From: Pseudomonas sp. KNUC1026
GTDB taxonomy: Bacteria > Pseudomonadota > Gammaproteobacteria > Pseudomonadales > Pseudomonadaceae
NCBI RefSeq assembly: GCF_021650705.1
Contig: NZ_CP087138.1
Location: 620,001-684,000 of the forward strand
DNA: 64,000 bases
Direction of reading: 5' to 3'
The position numbers and the translations under genes are program-made. Numbering within the stretch: position 1 is the stretch's first letter; every line of letters starts with the position of its first letter. A model generated the notes under the pieces. It had not been told where the DNA came from. It saw nothing but the letters and a program-made list of their open reading frames with translations, and made no database searches. This document shows positions 29,290-39,106 of this stretch, piece after piece.

Positions 29290-29425
29290 AATTCGAGTGA
29301 AACCGGACGTTCAATGTTCATTTTCGAAAATAGTAGCGCAACAAAACGAGCATCGCTACCCAGCTTCGATTGATAAATTCGATCAAAGTGCAAGAAAAAG
29401 AACATAAGCGAACATTGCCACCGCC
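29290..29425 (-). promoter_or_regulatory. glpD control region with candidate GlpR boxes
   Basis: The AT-rich gap between glpR and glpD contains related motifs acgttcaatgttcattttcg (29308-29327) and gaacataagcgaacatt (29400-29416), both with GAACA/TGTTC halves resembling GlpR operators, and a TTTTCGAAAA palindrome at 29322-29331. The GlpR encoded upstream would bind here and be released by glycerol-3-phosphate. Confidence 0.5.
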
Positions 29426-29448
29426 GGCCGGCGGTGGCAGGGAGGCGG

Positions 29449-30206
29449 TCAGACGACTTCCAGGCGGACCTTGTGCTCGTTGAGCACCGTCATGAGGGCG
29501 GGCGCTGGCGCTTCGTTGGTCACCAAGCAATCGACCAGGCCGATCGAGCCCATGCGCACCATGGCATTGCGCCCGAACTTGCTGGAGTCTGCCGCCAGGA
29601 TCACCTGCCTGGCATTGGCGATGATGGCCTGGGACACGCGCACTTCCTGATAATCGAAATCCAGCAGGCTGCCGTCGCCTTCATCGATGCCGCTGATGCC
29701 CACCAGCGCGTAGTCGACCTTGAACTGCTGAATGAAGTCGGCGCAGGCCTGGCCGACCACGCCACCGTCGCGGCGCACGGTGCCGCCTGCCAGCAGCACC
29801 TCGAAATCGTCCTTGCCGCTCAGGATGGAGGCCACATGAATGTTGTTGGTGATGATCTTGAGCTGCTGGTGGTTGAGCAACGCACGGGCGATGCATTCGG
29901 TGGTGGTGCCGATATTGATGAACAGCGAGGCGTAGTCGGGGACTTGCGCAGCGACCTTGTCGGCGATGCGCTGCTTCTCATCGCGCATCTGGTCGGCGCG
30001 CATGGCGTAGGCGGTGTTCTCGATGCTCGAGTCGTACGCGGCGCCGCCATGGTAGCGGCGCAGCAGGTTGCTTTCGGCCAGTTGGTTGATGTCACGGCGA
30101 ATGGTCTGCGGAGTGACCACAAATTGCTGGGCCATCTCCTCGATGCTCACATAACCGCGCTCACGCACCAGTTCGAGGATCTGCTGCTGGCGGGGGGCAG
30201 GTTCAT
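29449..30206 (-). CDS. glpR: glycerol-3-phosphate regulon repressor GlpR (frameshifted at codon 6)
   Basis: DeoR-family repressor. The natural start is ATG 30206 (AAGGA 10 nt upstream) encoding MNLPP, but the run at 30192-30197 has six Gs (C on the coding strand) where seven are needed to continue as [16 protein letters not shown]. With that base the protein has 252 residues, the normal GlpR length. As written, the body is open only from a spurious upstream start. The helix-turn-helix lies at residues 20-42 ([20 protein letters not shown]). The effector domain contains [14 protein letters not shown] and [13 protein letters not shown]. Controls glycerol uptake and glpD. Sequencing error is most likely; a homopolymer switch is a less likely alternative. 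Confidence 0.9.
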
Positions 30207-30277
30207 AGGAGTCCTTGGGCTGCCTTCGGGATGGCCGCATCATGCCGGAGCAGGCGGCCGCAAAACAATGCACCGGG

Positions 30278-30760
30278 TTATTGCACTGCGACGATGGCAT
30301 AGCCTTTGGCGCCACCTTCGAGATTGAGCCTCACCTCATCGCCTTCGCCCAGCCCCCTCAGTGCCTGGCCCAGCGGCGCTTGCGGGTGATCACCAGCCAG
30401 GGCTGGCCTTGCAGCTCCAGGCGCAGGCCGGCCGCGTCAGGGCCCAGGAACAGGTTGCGGGTGCTGCCATCATCGGCGCGCAGCTGCAGCATGTCGCCGG
30501 TGCGGATGCCCACTTCCGGATCATGTGCTTGCACCGGCAGCGCGCGGTAGAGCGCCAGCGCTCGGGCAATTTCCTGCAGCCGGCGCGCCTGGCCGTGGGC
30601 CAGGTAGAGAGGCCTCAAGGCCGCGAGTGTCGTACTTGTTCTCGGCTTTGCTTTCTTCGTGAGTGGCCGCTTCGCGAGCGGTCTGCACCGCGCGGGCCAG
30701 CAGGTCGTGGTCGTGTTCGAGGGTGGCGACGATGTTCGCCAGTAACGCGGCTTTGTTCAT
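30278..30760 (-). CDS. GreA/GreB-family transcription elongation factor-like protein (two frameshifts)
   Basis: Intended product of 160 residues from ATG 30760. The N-terminal coiled-coil [20 protein letters not shown] ... [13 protein letters not shown] is joined to [13 protein letters not shown] by removing one base near 30606-30610. The C-terminal GreA/B-like domain continues past VITRK when the G pair at 30375-30376 is extended by one, reaching a TAA at 30278 after GYAIVAVQ. The two indels cancel. Members of this subgroup probably bind RNA polymerase via the secondary channel, but their role in transcript cleavage or anti-pausing is unproven. The start lies 2 bp from the stop of the upstream membrane protein gene. 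Confidence 0.75.
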
Positions 30761-30762
30761 GG

Positions 30763-31157
30763 TTAGCGGCACAGGCGCGCGACGTTCTCGCGGCTTTGGT
30801 CGGTGGGGGCGTTGCGCGACTGTTCCAGCCAGAACTGGCATTGCGGATTGCTCTGGTTGGCAGGGTCACGGCGCGCGGCGTCTTCGTATTGGCGCAGTTG
30901 CTGGCTGTGCAGGTTCTGCTGGTAATGCTGGAACATGGCGTCACTGCCTTGCGGCGCCGGCGGTGCTGGCGCAGGTTCGTTCGAAGGCGGGGGTGGCACC
31001 GGGGCGCGCATGGCTGCGGGCGGCGGCAACGGTGGCAACTGCGCAGCAGGTAGAAAGCGCCAGGCCAGCCAGCCGCTCAGGCCGATTGCCACTGCGCCGA
31101 GCCAAAGGCCCAAGGCAATACAGAGGATCAGTTGCAGGGTGAAAAACGGCTGTTCAT
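30763..31157 (-). CDS. hypothetical membrane-anchored protein (frameshift near start)
   Basis: Intended product of 131 residues. ATG 31157 with GGGAG upstream encodes MNS. One base is missing in the GG pair at 31148-31149, after which PFFTLQLILCIALGLWLG begins the long open frame. One N-terminal membrane helix (LILCIALGLWLGAVAIGLSG) is followed by a proline-rich stretch (PPLPPPAAMRAPVPPPPS) and a C-terminal helical part with QCQFWLEQSR and RENVARLCR. Family not recognised. It sits between the GreA/B-like gene and the divergent earP gene. Confidence 0.6.
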
Positions 31158-31262
31158 CGGTGGGCTCCCAATGCGGTTTGCGGCCATTGTGGCACAGTGG
31201 CCAGCCTTTGCTTGGCGAGCGGATGGCCCGCGCGGCAGAATGCGCGTTCATTTCAGCGAGGC

Positions 31263-32399
31263 ATGAGTTTTGTCGCGGCCAGTTTGGGACATCTTCTGCA
31301 AGGTGGTGGATAACTTCGGGGACATCGGGGTCACCTGGCGCCTGGCGCGCCAGCTGGTGGCCGAGCATGGCCTTGGCGTAAGGCTGTGGGTCGATCACTT
31401 GCCATCGTTTGTGCGCTTGTGCCCCCAGGCTAACACCGATGCCTCTGAACAATGGCATGAAGGCGTGCAGGTGCGGCAATGGCCCGAGCCCTGGCTGCCG
31501 GTAGAGGTTGCGCCGGTGGTGATAGAGGCCTTTGGCTGCAAGTTGCCGGAGGGCTACGTCCAGGCGCTGGCAGCGCAGGCTCGGCCTTCGTTGTGGTTGA
31601 ACCTCGACTACCTGAGTGCGGAGCAGTGGGTGGGCGGCTGCCACGGCTTGCCGTCCTTTTCGGCGCCGGGTTACCAGAAGTTCTTCTTTTTCCCAGGCTT
31701 TCGCCCCGACACCGGCGGGCTGCTGCGTGAGCAGGGCCTGTTCGCCCGGCGCGATGCTTTCGACTCCGCCGAGCGCCATATCTTTTTGCAGCATCTGGGT
31801 GTCAGCCCTCGGCCGGGTGCTTTGCTCGTCTCTTTGTTCGCGTATGAAAACCCAAGCCTCGCCAGCTGGCTCGGCGCTATGGCAGCCGGCCCGCAACCGG
31901 TGCACCTGCTGGTGCCCGAAGGCAAGGTGTTGGCGGATGTAAACCGTTGGCTGGGCCAGCCGCTGGCGATAGGCGAACAGGCCGAGCGTGGAAGCTTGCG
32001 TGTTCAGGTCCTGCCCTTCGTGCCGCAGCAGGATTACGACCGATTGCTGTGGGCCTGCGACTTCAACGCCGTGCGCGGCGAGGACTCCTTCGTGCGCGCC
32101 CAATGGGCCGCCCGGCCGATGCTTCGGCACATCTATCCGCAGGAAGAGAGTGTGCATCTGGAAAACTCGAAGCCTTTCTCGAGCTTTATTGCCAGCAAGG
32201 TTTGCCTGAGCCAGCCCGGGCCGCGTTACTGGGCCTGTGGCGCGCCTGGAATACTGGCCTGAGCATGGGCGAGCCCTGGCCACAGTGGCTGGCCCATCGC
32301 CAAACCCTCGCCACCCATGCCCGCCAATGGTGCGTGGCACAAGCCGCTCGGCCGGACCTTGCCACGGCGCTGGTTAATTTTCACCGAAATTGGATATGA
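31263..32399 (+). CDS. earP: EF-P arginine rhamnosyltransferase EarP (frameshifted)
   Basis: DIFCKVVDNFGDIGVTWRLA at the N-terminus is the EarP signature, and LFAYENPSLASWLG and VRGEDSFVRAQWAARPM are in the dTDP-rhamnose-binding C-domain. The frame is lost at the A4 run 32162-32165. With a fifth A the protein continues LEKLEAFLELYCQQG to the stop at 32399, for about 376-378 residues, the usual length. The start is uncertain: TTG 31270 is in frame, while ATG 31263 is only in frame if one T of the run 31266-31269 is extra. Transfers rhamnose from dTDP-beta-L-rhamnose to Arg32 of EF-P, needed for efficient polyproline translation. Directly upstream of efp. Confidence 0.9.
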
Positions 32400-32447
32400 T
32401 ACGCGGCTTGAATTTGCCACCACCCCCACAGAATCCGGAATTTTGTA

Positions 32448-33017
32448 ATGAAAACTGGTAAAGAGCTGAAACCCGGTACCGTACTGCGCATCGACAACGA
32501 TCCATGGCTGGTACAAAAGGCCGAGTTCACCAAGTCGGGTCGCAACAGCGCGATCATGAAGACCAAGCTGAAGAACCTGCTGACCGGTTACAAGACCGAA
32601 ACCGTCTACTTCGCCGACGACAAGCTCGACGACGTGATCCTGGACCGCAAGGACGTCACCTTGTCGTTCATCAGCGGTGACTCGTACACCTTCATGGACA
32701 CCACCGACTACACCATGTACGAGCTGAACGCCGAAGACATCGACGCCGTTCTGCCGTACGTCGAAGAAGGCATGCAGGACGTCTGCGCGCTGACCATGTA
32801 CGAAGAGAAAGTCGTATCGGTCGAGCTGCCGACCACCATCAGCCGCCAGGTCGTCTACACCGAGAACGCTGCCCGTGGCGACACCTCCGGCAAGGTCATG
32901 AAGCCTGCCAAGCTGTCCAACGGCACCGAGATCCAGGTGGCCGACTTCATCGAAATCGACGAGATGATCGACATCGACACTCGCGATGGTTCCTTCAAGA
33001 GCCGCTCGAAGAAGTAA
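32448..33017 (+). CDS. efp: translation elongation factor P
   Basis: 189 residues, three beta-barrel domains (KOW-like, OB and C-terminal). Arg32 lies in the loop TKSGRNSA, the residue rhamnosylated by EarP, so this is the Arg-type EF-P rather than the Lys type modified by EpmA/B. Relieves ribosome stalling at consecutive prolines. The terminator at 33036 follows, and earP ends 48 bp upstream. Confidence 0.97.
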   Translation: MKTGKELKPGTVLRIDNDPWLVQKAEFTKSGRNSAIMKTKLKNLLTGYKTETVYFADDKLDDVILDRKDVTLSFISGDSYTFMDTTDYTMYELNAEDIDAVLPYVEEGMQDVCALTMYEEKVVSVELPTTISRQVVYTENAARGDTSGKVMKPAKLSNGTEIQVADFIEIDEMIDIDTRDGSFKSRSKK

Positions 33018-33035
33018 TCGCCCCGTTGCGATGTG

Positions 33036-33061
33036 AAAAACCCGCCGATTGGCGGGTTTTT
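33036..33061 (+). terminator. intrinsic terminator of efp
   Basis: aaaaacccgcc-gatt-ggcgggttttt, an 11-bp stem with a 4-nt loop and a T6 tail, 19 bp after the efp stop. Confidence 0.88.
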
Positions 33062-33089
33062 TATTGTCTGGGCGTTGCCTGGGGATTTC

Positions 33090-33113
33090 ACGTCGCCCGT
33101 TACACGGCGTCCG
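33090..33113. repeat. truncated REP element
   Basis: cgtcgcccgttacacggcgtcc at 33091-33112 is the reverse complement of the outer arm of the REP at 23675-23696. The palindromic core is missing, so this is a remnant. Confidence 0.6.
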
Positions 33114-33144
33114 GGAGAAGAAAAAGGTTCATTGCTCGACAAAA

Positions 33145-33169
33145 ACGAAAAAACCCGCCGAAGCGGGTT
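33145..33169 (-). terminator. intrinsic terminator of ohr
   Basis: On the minus strand AACCCGC-TTCG-GCGGGTT is followed by TTTTCG, downstream of the ohr stop. The rest of the stretch 33170-33358 holds no gene. Confidence 0.7.
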
Positions 33170-33358
33170 CTGTGCCCATTACCATCCCAGCATCCTGCCG
33201 GCAGCCTCCTGGCCATGGTCGACCTTCCTTGATCGTCGCGTTGCAGTCCGTGGCAGCGCGTTGGGTAGGTGTAGATTAGGGCCGGGGCCGTTCGGGCAAC
33301 AGTGGAGATCACCACCACCGCGTGTAAGCCGTTGGCTATGCCAGCGTTGAGCCTAAGC

Positions 33359-33786
33359 TCAAACGCTTACGTGCAGGCGTACATCGATGTTGCCGCGGGT
33401 GGCGTTGGAGTAAGGGCAAACCAGATGAGCGGCGTCTACCAGCGCTTGTGCCTCGTCGAGCGCCAGGCCAGGCAATTCGATGTGCAGGTCGATGTCCAGG
33501 CCGAAACCGCCTCGATCTGGCCGATCCCCACATCGGCACTCACCCGCACACTGGCTGGCACGCTGCGCTTTTGCTGAGCAGCCACAAATTTCAGCGCACC
33601 GATAAAGCACGCCGAATAGCCAGCTGCAAACATCTGTTCCGGGTTGGTGCCCTCACCCCCGGCACCGCCAAGTGCCTTTGGCGTGCTCAACTTCACATCC
33701 AGCGCGTGGTCGCTGGAGATTGCGCGGCCATCACGGCCACCGGTAGCGGCGGAGGTGGCAGTGTACAGAGCGGTGAATCGAGTCAT
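33359..33786 (-). CDS. ohr: organic hydroperoxide resistance protein Ohr (frameshifted)
   Basis: 142 residues after adding one base at the CC pair 33510-33511 (ADVGIGQIE then [16 protein letters not shown]). The two redox cysteines are present in [14 protein letters not shown] and [14 protein letters not shown]. Thiol-dependent peroxidase for fatty-acid and other organic hydroperoxides, lipoyl-reduced. It lies downstream of ohrR with an operator-like region between them. Confidence 0.93.
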
Positions 33787-33805
33787 GGGCGGCCTCTTTG
33801 TATGT

Positions 33806-33837
33806 TCGCAATTAATTTGCGTGCTAAGTAATTAGCT
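33806..33837 (-). promoter_or_regulatory. candidate OhrR operator upstream of ohr
   Basis: CGCAATTAATTTGCG (33807-33821, one mismatch from a perfect palindrome) and GCTAA-GTAA-TTAGC (33823-33836). AT-rich palindromes of this form 20-50 bp before ohr are typical OhrR sites. Confidence 0.6.
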
Positions 33838-33926
33838 ACAAGATAGGCACTATTTGCTTTGTGCGCAAGATAAATGTCGATGAGCAGATAGGCGGCTTCA
33901 GTGCACCGCCTCCTCAGGTAATGGAA

Positions 33927-34397
33927 TCAGACCTTTCCCTGAAGCCGTTTGCGCAAGTCCAGCAGTTCCTCCTGCAAGGCCCGCAGCTCATCGATGCCAG
34001 TGCCTGTGGCCTCGACGATGCATCCCGGAACGGACTGCGCCTTGGCCTTGAGCCCGCGTCCCGCTTCGGTGAGGTTCACCAGCACCACGCGCTCATCCTC
34101 TTTGCTGCGAGTGCGGCTGAGCAGGCCTTCGCTTTCCAGCCGTTTGAGCAAAGGCGTGAGGGAGCCGGGATCGGTCAACAGCTTGTTGCTGATTTCACCG
34201 ACGGTGAGCCCGTCACGTTCCCACAGCACAAGCATGGTCAAGTACTGCGGGTAGGTCAGCCCCAGCGCTTGCAAAAGGGGCTTGTAGACCTTGGTCATCA
34301 TCAACGAGGTCGAATAGAGGGCAAAGCACAGTTGGTTATCCAGCAGCAGAGGATCGCTGGACGCCGTGGGGGTTGTGCAGGAAGTGTCTGTACTCAT
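33927..34397 (-). CDS. ohrR: organic-peroxide-sensing MarR-family repressor OhrR
   Basis: 156 residues from ATG 34397. LLLDNQLCFALYSTSL contains the reactive cysteine conserved in OhrR sensors. The winged helix spans LTVGEISNKLLTDPGSLTPL ... RLESEGLLSRTRS with the DERVV wing. Oxidation of the Cys by organic hydroperoxides releases the repressor from the ohr promoter. Same orientation as ohr. Confidence 0.93.
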   Translation of the reverse strand: MSTDTSCTTPTASSDPLLLDNQLCFALYSTSLMMTKVYKPLLQALGLTYPQYLTMLVLWERDGLTVGEISNKLLTDPGSLTPLLKRLESEGLLSRTRSKEDERVVLVNLTEAGRGLKAKAQSVPGCIVEATGTGIDELRALQEELLDLRKRLQGKV

Positions 34398-34582
34398 GCT
34401 GGTCCTTGGTCTAAAGCCGGTGCGGTGATGTGGCCCGCTCATGTATTTAGTGTGCCAGCGAATGTCGCTCGGCTCCATGCGCGTGCGCTGGCCGCATGAA
34501 ATTCTGAGCGCTGCGGCTTTGCATAAGTTCGTTCTATGTTGGTTTGCATTACCATGCGCGCCTACCGGGACGGAGGGGCGTA

Positions 34583-35329
34583 GTGGATATCCTGTTTTAC
34601 GCGGTGCTTGGGGCTGGCATGGGGGTGTTGGGTGGGCTGTTCGGCATCGGTGGCGGGCTGATTGCGATACCGGCGCTGGGTTTGTTGTTCGGCCTTGACC
34701 AGACGTTGGCGCAGGGTACTGCCCTGGTGATGGTAGTGCCGAACGTGATGCTGGCGCTGTGGCGCTATCACCAGCGCAACCGTATCGACCCACGCCACGC
34801 CTTTGCGCTTGGGGCGGCAGGGTTCATCTTCGCCTGGCTGGGTTCGATGATCGCCGTAGGCCTGGATGCCAAGGCCATGCGCTGGGGGTTTATCGTTTTC
34901 CTGATACTGCTCGCCGGTTTCAACGCCTGGCGCACCTTCCAGGCCACGCCACTGGCAGTAGGGGAGATGCGCCATGGTTGGCCCGCGCTGGCCGCGCTGG
35001 GCGGCGCCTCCGGTGCGCTGGGCGGTTTTTTCGGGGTGGGCGGGGCGGTAGTGGCCACCCCGGTGCTGACCGGCACCTTCGGTACCACGCAGGTGGTCGC
35101 CCAGGGCCTGTCCCTTGCGCTGGCGCTGCCCAGCACCGGCGTGACCTTGCTCACCTATGCCTTGCACGATCACGTGCTGTGGCGCATGGGTGTGCCCATG
35201 TCAGTGGGCGGGTTGCTCAGCATCAGCTGGGGAGTGCGCATGGCCTACGCACTGCCCGAGCGTGCGCTGCGCCGGCTGTTCTGCCTGTTCCTGATGCTGT
35301 GTGCACTGCTGCTGGCCTTCAAAGCCTGA
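34583..35329 (+). CDS. TSUP (TauE/SafE) family membrane permease
   Basis: 248 residues from GTG 34583, with GGAGGGG upstream. About eight membrane helices in two related halves, each beginning with a glycine-rich turn: GVLGGLFGIGGGLIAIPALG and ALGGFFGVGGAVVATPVLT. This is the TauE/SafE (DUF81) pattern. Predicted sulfite/sulfonate or other anion exporter; substrate unknown. The 3' end overlaps the convergent LysR gene by 11 bp. Confidence 0.85.
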   Translation: MDILFYAVLGAGMGVLGGLFGIGGGLIAIPALGLLFGLDQTLAQGTALVMVVPNVMLALWRYHQRNRIDPRHAFALGAAGFIFAWLGSMIAVGLDAKAMRWGFIVFLILLAGFNAWRTFQATPLAVGEMRHGWPALAALGGASGALGGFFGVGGAVVATPVLTGTFGTTQVVAQGLSLALALPSTGVTLLTYALHDHVLWRMGVPMSVGGLLSISWGVRMAYALPERALRRLFCLFLMLCALLLAFKA

Positions 35330-36179
35330 AGCCTTCTGCTATGTGCTCGGCCAAGGCGTCGAGCATCGGCGAATGGCTGGCGGGGTTGCGCAGCAGCATG
35401 ATGTTCGCCAGCGGCAGTTGAGGCAGGCCTTCGGCCTCACCGAGGATGCGCATGTCGGTGGTCATCAGGCTTTGCAACTGCGCCGTCACCGCCAGGCCCG
35501 CACTCACCACCGCCATGATCGCTGCCAGGCTCGGGCTGCTGTAGGCCACTCGATAGCCTCGGCCGCTGGAGTCCAGCGCGTTGCAGGCCCACTGCCGGCA
35601 GAAGCAGTCATTGTTGAACATCGCCAGGGGGATCGGGTCCTGCTCATGCGGCGCGAAGCCCGACGCCTCGGCCCAGACGAACCGCTCCTGGCGCAGCAAC
35701 TGGCCCATGTTCTCGCCGGGCTGGCGGGTGACGATGGTCAGGTCCAGGTCGTTGCGCAGCAGCAGCTGCGTCGAGTTTTCGCAGTGCACTTCCACCTGCA
35801 CCAGCGGGTAGGTCTGAGCGAACCCCGAAAGGATCCCCGGCAAAAAACGCATGGCGTAGTCATCGGGCGTGCCGATGCGCACCGTCCCGATCATGTGGGG
35901 CTGGCGCAGCGTATTGATCGCCTCGCTGTGCAACTTGAGGATGCGCCGCGCGTAGCCCAGCAGTATCTGGCCTTCTGCAGTGAGGCGAACCTGGCGCCCG
36001 TCGCGCTCGAACAGCCGGCGCTGCAGCACGTCGTCCTCGAGCCGTTTGATCTGCATGCTGACCGCAGATTGGGTGCGGTTGACCTTTTCGGCGGCCTTGG
36101 TGAAGCCGCCTTCCTCGGCGATGGTGACGAAGGTGCGCAATACCTCGGAATCGATACTCTGGTAGCCGGTCATCGTCAT
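35319..36179 (-). CDS. LysR-family transcriptional regulator
   Basis: 286 residues. The helix-turn-helix domain reads LRTFVTIAEEGGFTKAAEKV ... RTQSAVSMQIKRLED, and the effector domain contains IGTVRIGTPDDYAMRFLPGI. The PDDYA form is common in the AmpR/CbbR-like branch without a known ligand. ATGs at 36179 and 36173 are both possible starts. It is divergent from the DUF1127 gene, which may be its target. Confidence 0.87.
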   Translation of the reverse strand: MTMTGYQSIDSEVLRTFVTIAEEGGFTKAAEKVNRTQSAVSMQIKRLEDDVLQRRLFERDGRQVRLTAEGQILLGYARRILKLHSEAINTLRQPHMIGTVRIGTPDDYAMRFLPGILSGFAQTYPLVQVEVHCENSTQLLLRNDLDLTIVTRQPGENMGQLLRQERFVWAEASGFAPHEQDPIPLAMFNNDCFCRQWACNALDSSGRGYRVAYSSPSLAAIMAVVSAGLAVTAQLQSLMTTDMRILGEAEGLPQLPLANIMLLRNPASHSPMLDALAEHIAEGFRL

Positions 36180-36275
36180 CGATCTCCGAGATGGGTTGCA
36201 TAAGAAACATTCGTTGGATTGATCCTAACCTGCTCGCTGACACTTGCGCCATACCCACTTGGCAGGAGCGCAGTG

Positions 36276-36470
36276 ATGAACAAGCAGAGAGGTTTCTTGC
36301 AACTGAGCGCGGCGCCCTGGCGCCTGGCCACTCGCTGGTACGAACTGCATCGCCAGCGCCAGCAACTGGCAGCGCTGGGCGATACAGCGCTCAAGGACCT
36401 GGGCCTGTCGCGGGCCGATATCTGGCAAGAGAGCGAGCGCTCGTTCTGGGACGATCCGTTGCGCAAGTGA
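36276..36470 (+). CDS. DUF1127 small protein
   Basis: 64 residues, GGAG 8 nt upstream of the ATG. The DUF1127 core is WYELHRQRQQLAALGDTALK followed by DLGLSRADI. Members are small, arginine-rich and stress or phosphate/RNA-linked in other proteobacteria, but no role is known here. Expression may depend on the divergent LysR regulator. Confidence 0.8.
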   Translation: MNKQRGFLQLSAAPWRLATRWYELHRQRQQLAALGDTALKDLGLSRADIWQESERSFWDDPLRK

Positions 36471-36516
36471 AAACGCGGTTCTATGGTTGGGGCCTGATGT
36501 TCTGGAGCTCCGCCTG

Positions 36517-37675
36517 ATGATCGAACTGTCCAACCGCCAGGCCCGGCGCGTCGCCCTGGCCGCCCAAGGCTTTGGTGGCCGCGCCGCAGGCAACGGCAGC
36601 CGCGCGCTGCAGGCGATGATCCAGCGCCTCGGCGCCTTGCAACTGGACTCGGTCAACGCCGTAGCGCGTTCGCATTATCTGCCGCTGTTCTCGCGGCTGG
36701 GCAGCTATCCCCGGGAAGCGCTGGATGCCCTGGCCTGGGGGCCAAAACGCCAACAGCGCTTGTTCGAGGCCTGGGGCCACGAGGCGTCGTTGCTGCCACT
36801 GAGCCTGCAACCGGCGCTGCGTTGGCGGCATGCAAGGGCCGCCCGAGGCGAAGGCATCTATCAGGAGCTTGCGCGTTTCGGCCGTGAGCGCCAGGACGTG
36901 ATCAACCGCGTGCTGGATCAGGTCGCCGGTCAAGGCGCGCTGTCTGCCGGGGCGCTGAACACCCGTGAGGGCAAGGCCGGCCCCTGGTGGGACTGGAGTG
37001 AGGAAAAGCAGGCATTCGAGTGGCTGTTCGCTGCCGGCGAGCTGTGTGTCGCCACGCGGCGCGGTTTCGAGCGCATCTATGACTTGCCCGAGCGCGTGCT
37101 GCCCGGCGCTGTGCTGGCCCAGGCGACGCCCACCGAAGCCGAAGGCCAACGCGCACTGATGCTGCACGCGGCGCAGGCGCTGGGAGTCGCCACCGAAAAG
37201 GACCTGCGCGATTACTTTCGGCTGGAGCCGGCCGATGCCAAGGCGCGCCTGGCTGAGTTGGAAGAGGAGGGCCTGTTGCTGCCTTGCCGGGTCGAGGGTT
37301 GGAAGCAACCTGCCTGGTGCGCCGCGGGTGTGAAGGTGCCGCGCAAGGTGCAAGCCAGTGCTTTGCTGTCGCCCTTCGATTCACTGGTGTGGGAGCGTTC
37401 GCGGGTGGAACGGCTGTTCGAATTCCGCTATCGCCTGGAGTTCTACGTGCCGCCCGCCAAGCGGATCTACGGCTACTACGTGATGCCGTTCTTGCATGAG
37501 GAGCGGATCGAGGCACGCGCTCGACCTGCGGGCCGACCGCGCCAACGGCCGCCTGCGGGTGGTGGCGGTGCACGAGGAAAGCATCGGCCTGGACGCGCCG
37601 GCCCGTGCAGCGTTGGATAAGCAGCTGCACGGGCTGGCCGCCTGGCTGGGGCTGGTTATCGAGCCGCTTGCTTGA
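36517..37675 (+). CDS. YcaQ-like winged-helix DNA glycosylase family protein (frameshifted)
   Basis: 385 residues after removing one base near 37516-37520 (EERIEAR then [20 protein letters not shown]). [20 protein letters not shown] is the conserved N-terminal motif of the HTH_42 (YcaQ/AlkX) family. [20 protein letters not shown] and [15 protein letters not shown] include the proposed catalytic QxQ/QxD-equivalent region and the C-terminal signature. Members excise interstrand cross-links or alkylated bases in DNA. Its tail overlaps the convergent DAHP synthase gene by 20 bp. Confidence 0.83.
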
Positions 37676-39002
37676 GGGTCTCGGCGATCATGAACGCCAG
37701 CTCCAGCGACTGATCGGCGTTCATGCGCGGGTCGCAATGGGTGTGATAGCGGTCGCTCAGGGCGTCTTCGGTGATGGGCCTTGCGCCGCCGATGCATTCG
37801 GTCACGTTCTGCCCGGTCATTTCGATGTGAATGCCGCCCGGGTAACTGCCCTCGGCACGGTGAGCCTGGAAGAACGCTTTCACCTCTTCGAGGATCTGCG
37901 CGAAGTCGCGGGTCTTGTAGCCGCTGCTGGCCTTGATGGTGTTGCCGTGCATCGGGTCGCTGCTCCACAGCACCTGGCGGCCTTCACGCTGCACCGCGCG
38001 AATCAGCGCGGGCAGGTGCGCTTCGACCTTGCCGGCGCCCATGCGGGCGATAAGGTTGAGGCGGCCCGGGTCGTTGTCGGGGTTGAGCACGTCGATCAGC
38101 CGCAGCAGCTCATCGGGCGCCATGCTCGGGCCGACTTTCACCCCGATCGGGTTGTTCACCCCGCGCAGGAATTCGACATGGGCGCCGTCGAGCTGGCGGG
38201 TGCGGTCGCCGATCCAGAGCATGTGCGCCGAGCAGTCGTACCAGTCGTTGGTGAGGCTGTCGCGGCGCACGAAGGCCTCTTCGAAATTCAGCAGCAGTGC
38301 TTCGTGAGCGGTGAAGAAGCTGGTTTCGCGCAGCTGCGGGGCGTTCTCCATGCCGACAGCGCGCATGAATGCGAGGGTTTCGTCGATGCGGTCGGCCAGG
38401 TGGTGATATTTGTCGGCCAGCGCGGAGCCGGCAATGAAGTCCAGGTTCCAGCGGTGCACCTGGTGCAGGTCGGCAAAGCCGCCCTGAGCGAAGGCGCGCA
38501 GCAGGTTCAGGCTGGCGGTGGCCTGATGGTAGGCCTGCATCAGCCGCTCCGGGTCGGGCGTGCGGCTTTTCTCGTCGAAACCCATGCCGTTGACGATGTC
38601 GCCCCGGTAGGCGGGCAGGGTGATGCCGTTCAGGGTTTCATCACCTGCCGAGCGCGGCTTCGCGAACTGGCCGGCCATGCGCCCGACCTTCACCACCGGG
38701 CAGCCGGCAGCGAAAGTCATCACGATCGCCATCTGCAGCAGCACCTTGAAGGTGTCGCGGATCTTGGCGGCGGAAAACTCGGCGAAGCTCTCGGCGCAAT
38801 CGCCGCCTTGCAGCAGAAAGGCCCGGCCCTGTGTGACTTCGGCGAATTGCCGGCGCAGCTCGCGCGCTTCACCGGCGAACACCAGCGGCGGCATGGCAGC
38901 CAGCTTTTGCTCCACGGCATGCAGGTGCGCCGCATCAGGGTAGACCGGCTGCTGGCCGATAGGCCGTTGGCGCCAGCTGTCGGGGGTCCAGGGTGTGGTC
39001 AT
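37656..39002 (-). CDS. class II 3-deoxy-7-phosphoheptulonate synthase (DAHP synthase)
   Basis: 448 residues, plant-like type II enzyme. It opens [50 protein letters not shown] and [15 protein letters not shown] are the PEP/E4P-binding motifs, and [16 protein letters not shown] carries the C-terminal metal ligands. Condenses PEP and erythrose-4-phosphate, the first step of the shikimate pathway. It is single and not in an aro operon. Confidence 0.95.
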   Translation of the reverse strand: MTTPWTPDSWRQRPIGQQPVYPDAAHLHAVEQKLAAMPPLVFAGEARELRRQFAEVTQGRAFLLQGGDCAESFAEFSAAKIRDTFKVLLQMAIVMTFAAGCPVVKVGRMAGQFAKPRSAGDETLNGITLPAYRGDIVNGMGFDEKSRTPDPERLMQAYHQATASLNLLRAFAQGGFADLHQVHRWNLDFIAGSALADKYHHLADRIDETLAFMRAVGMENAPQLRETSFFTAHEALLLNFEEAFVRRDSLTNDWYDCSAHMLWIGDRTRQLDGAHVEFLRGVNNPIGVKVGPSMAPDELLRLIDVLNPDNDPGRLNLIARMGAGKVEAHLPALIRAVQREGRQVLWSSDPMHGNTIKASSGYKTRDFAQILEEVKAFFQAHRAEGSYPGGIHIEMTGQNVTECIGGARPITEDALSDRYHTHCDPRMNADQSLELAFMIAETLKQAAR

Positions 39003-39106
39003 GGCAAGGCTCGTGAGGCAGGCTGAAGAGGGCGCCGATCATAGCACCGCTGGCGCCGGCCAATGGCATTGGCGACAATGGCGCCTTTAACCTTCGAGCC
39101 TGCGCC

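Noticed and set aside
30207..30315. N-terminal extension of GlpR
   Set aside because: It exists only because the C run is one base short. The true start with a ribosome site is at 30206 in another frame.
37605..39026. A 473-codon open frame on the plus strand
   Set aside because: Antisense to the class II DAHP synthase gene, which is unambiguous.
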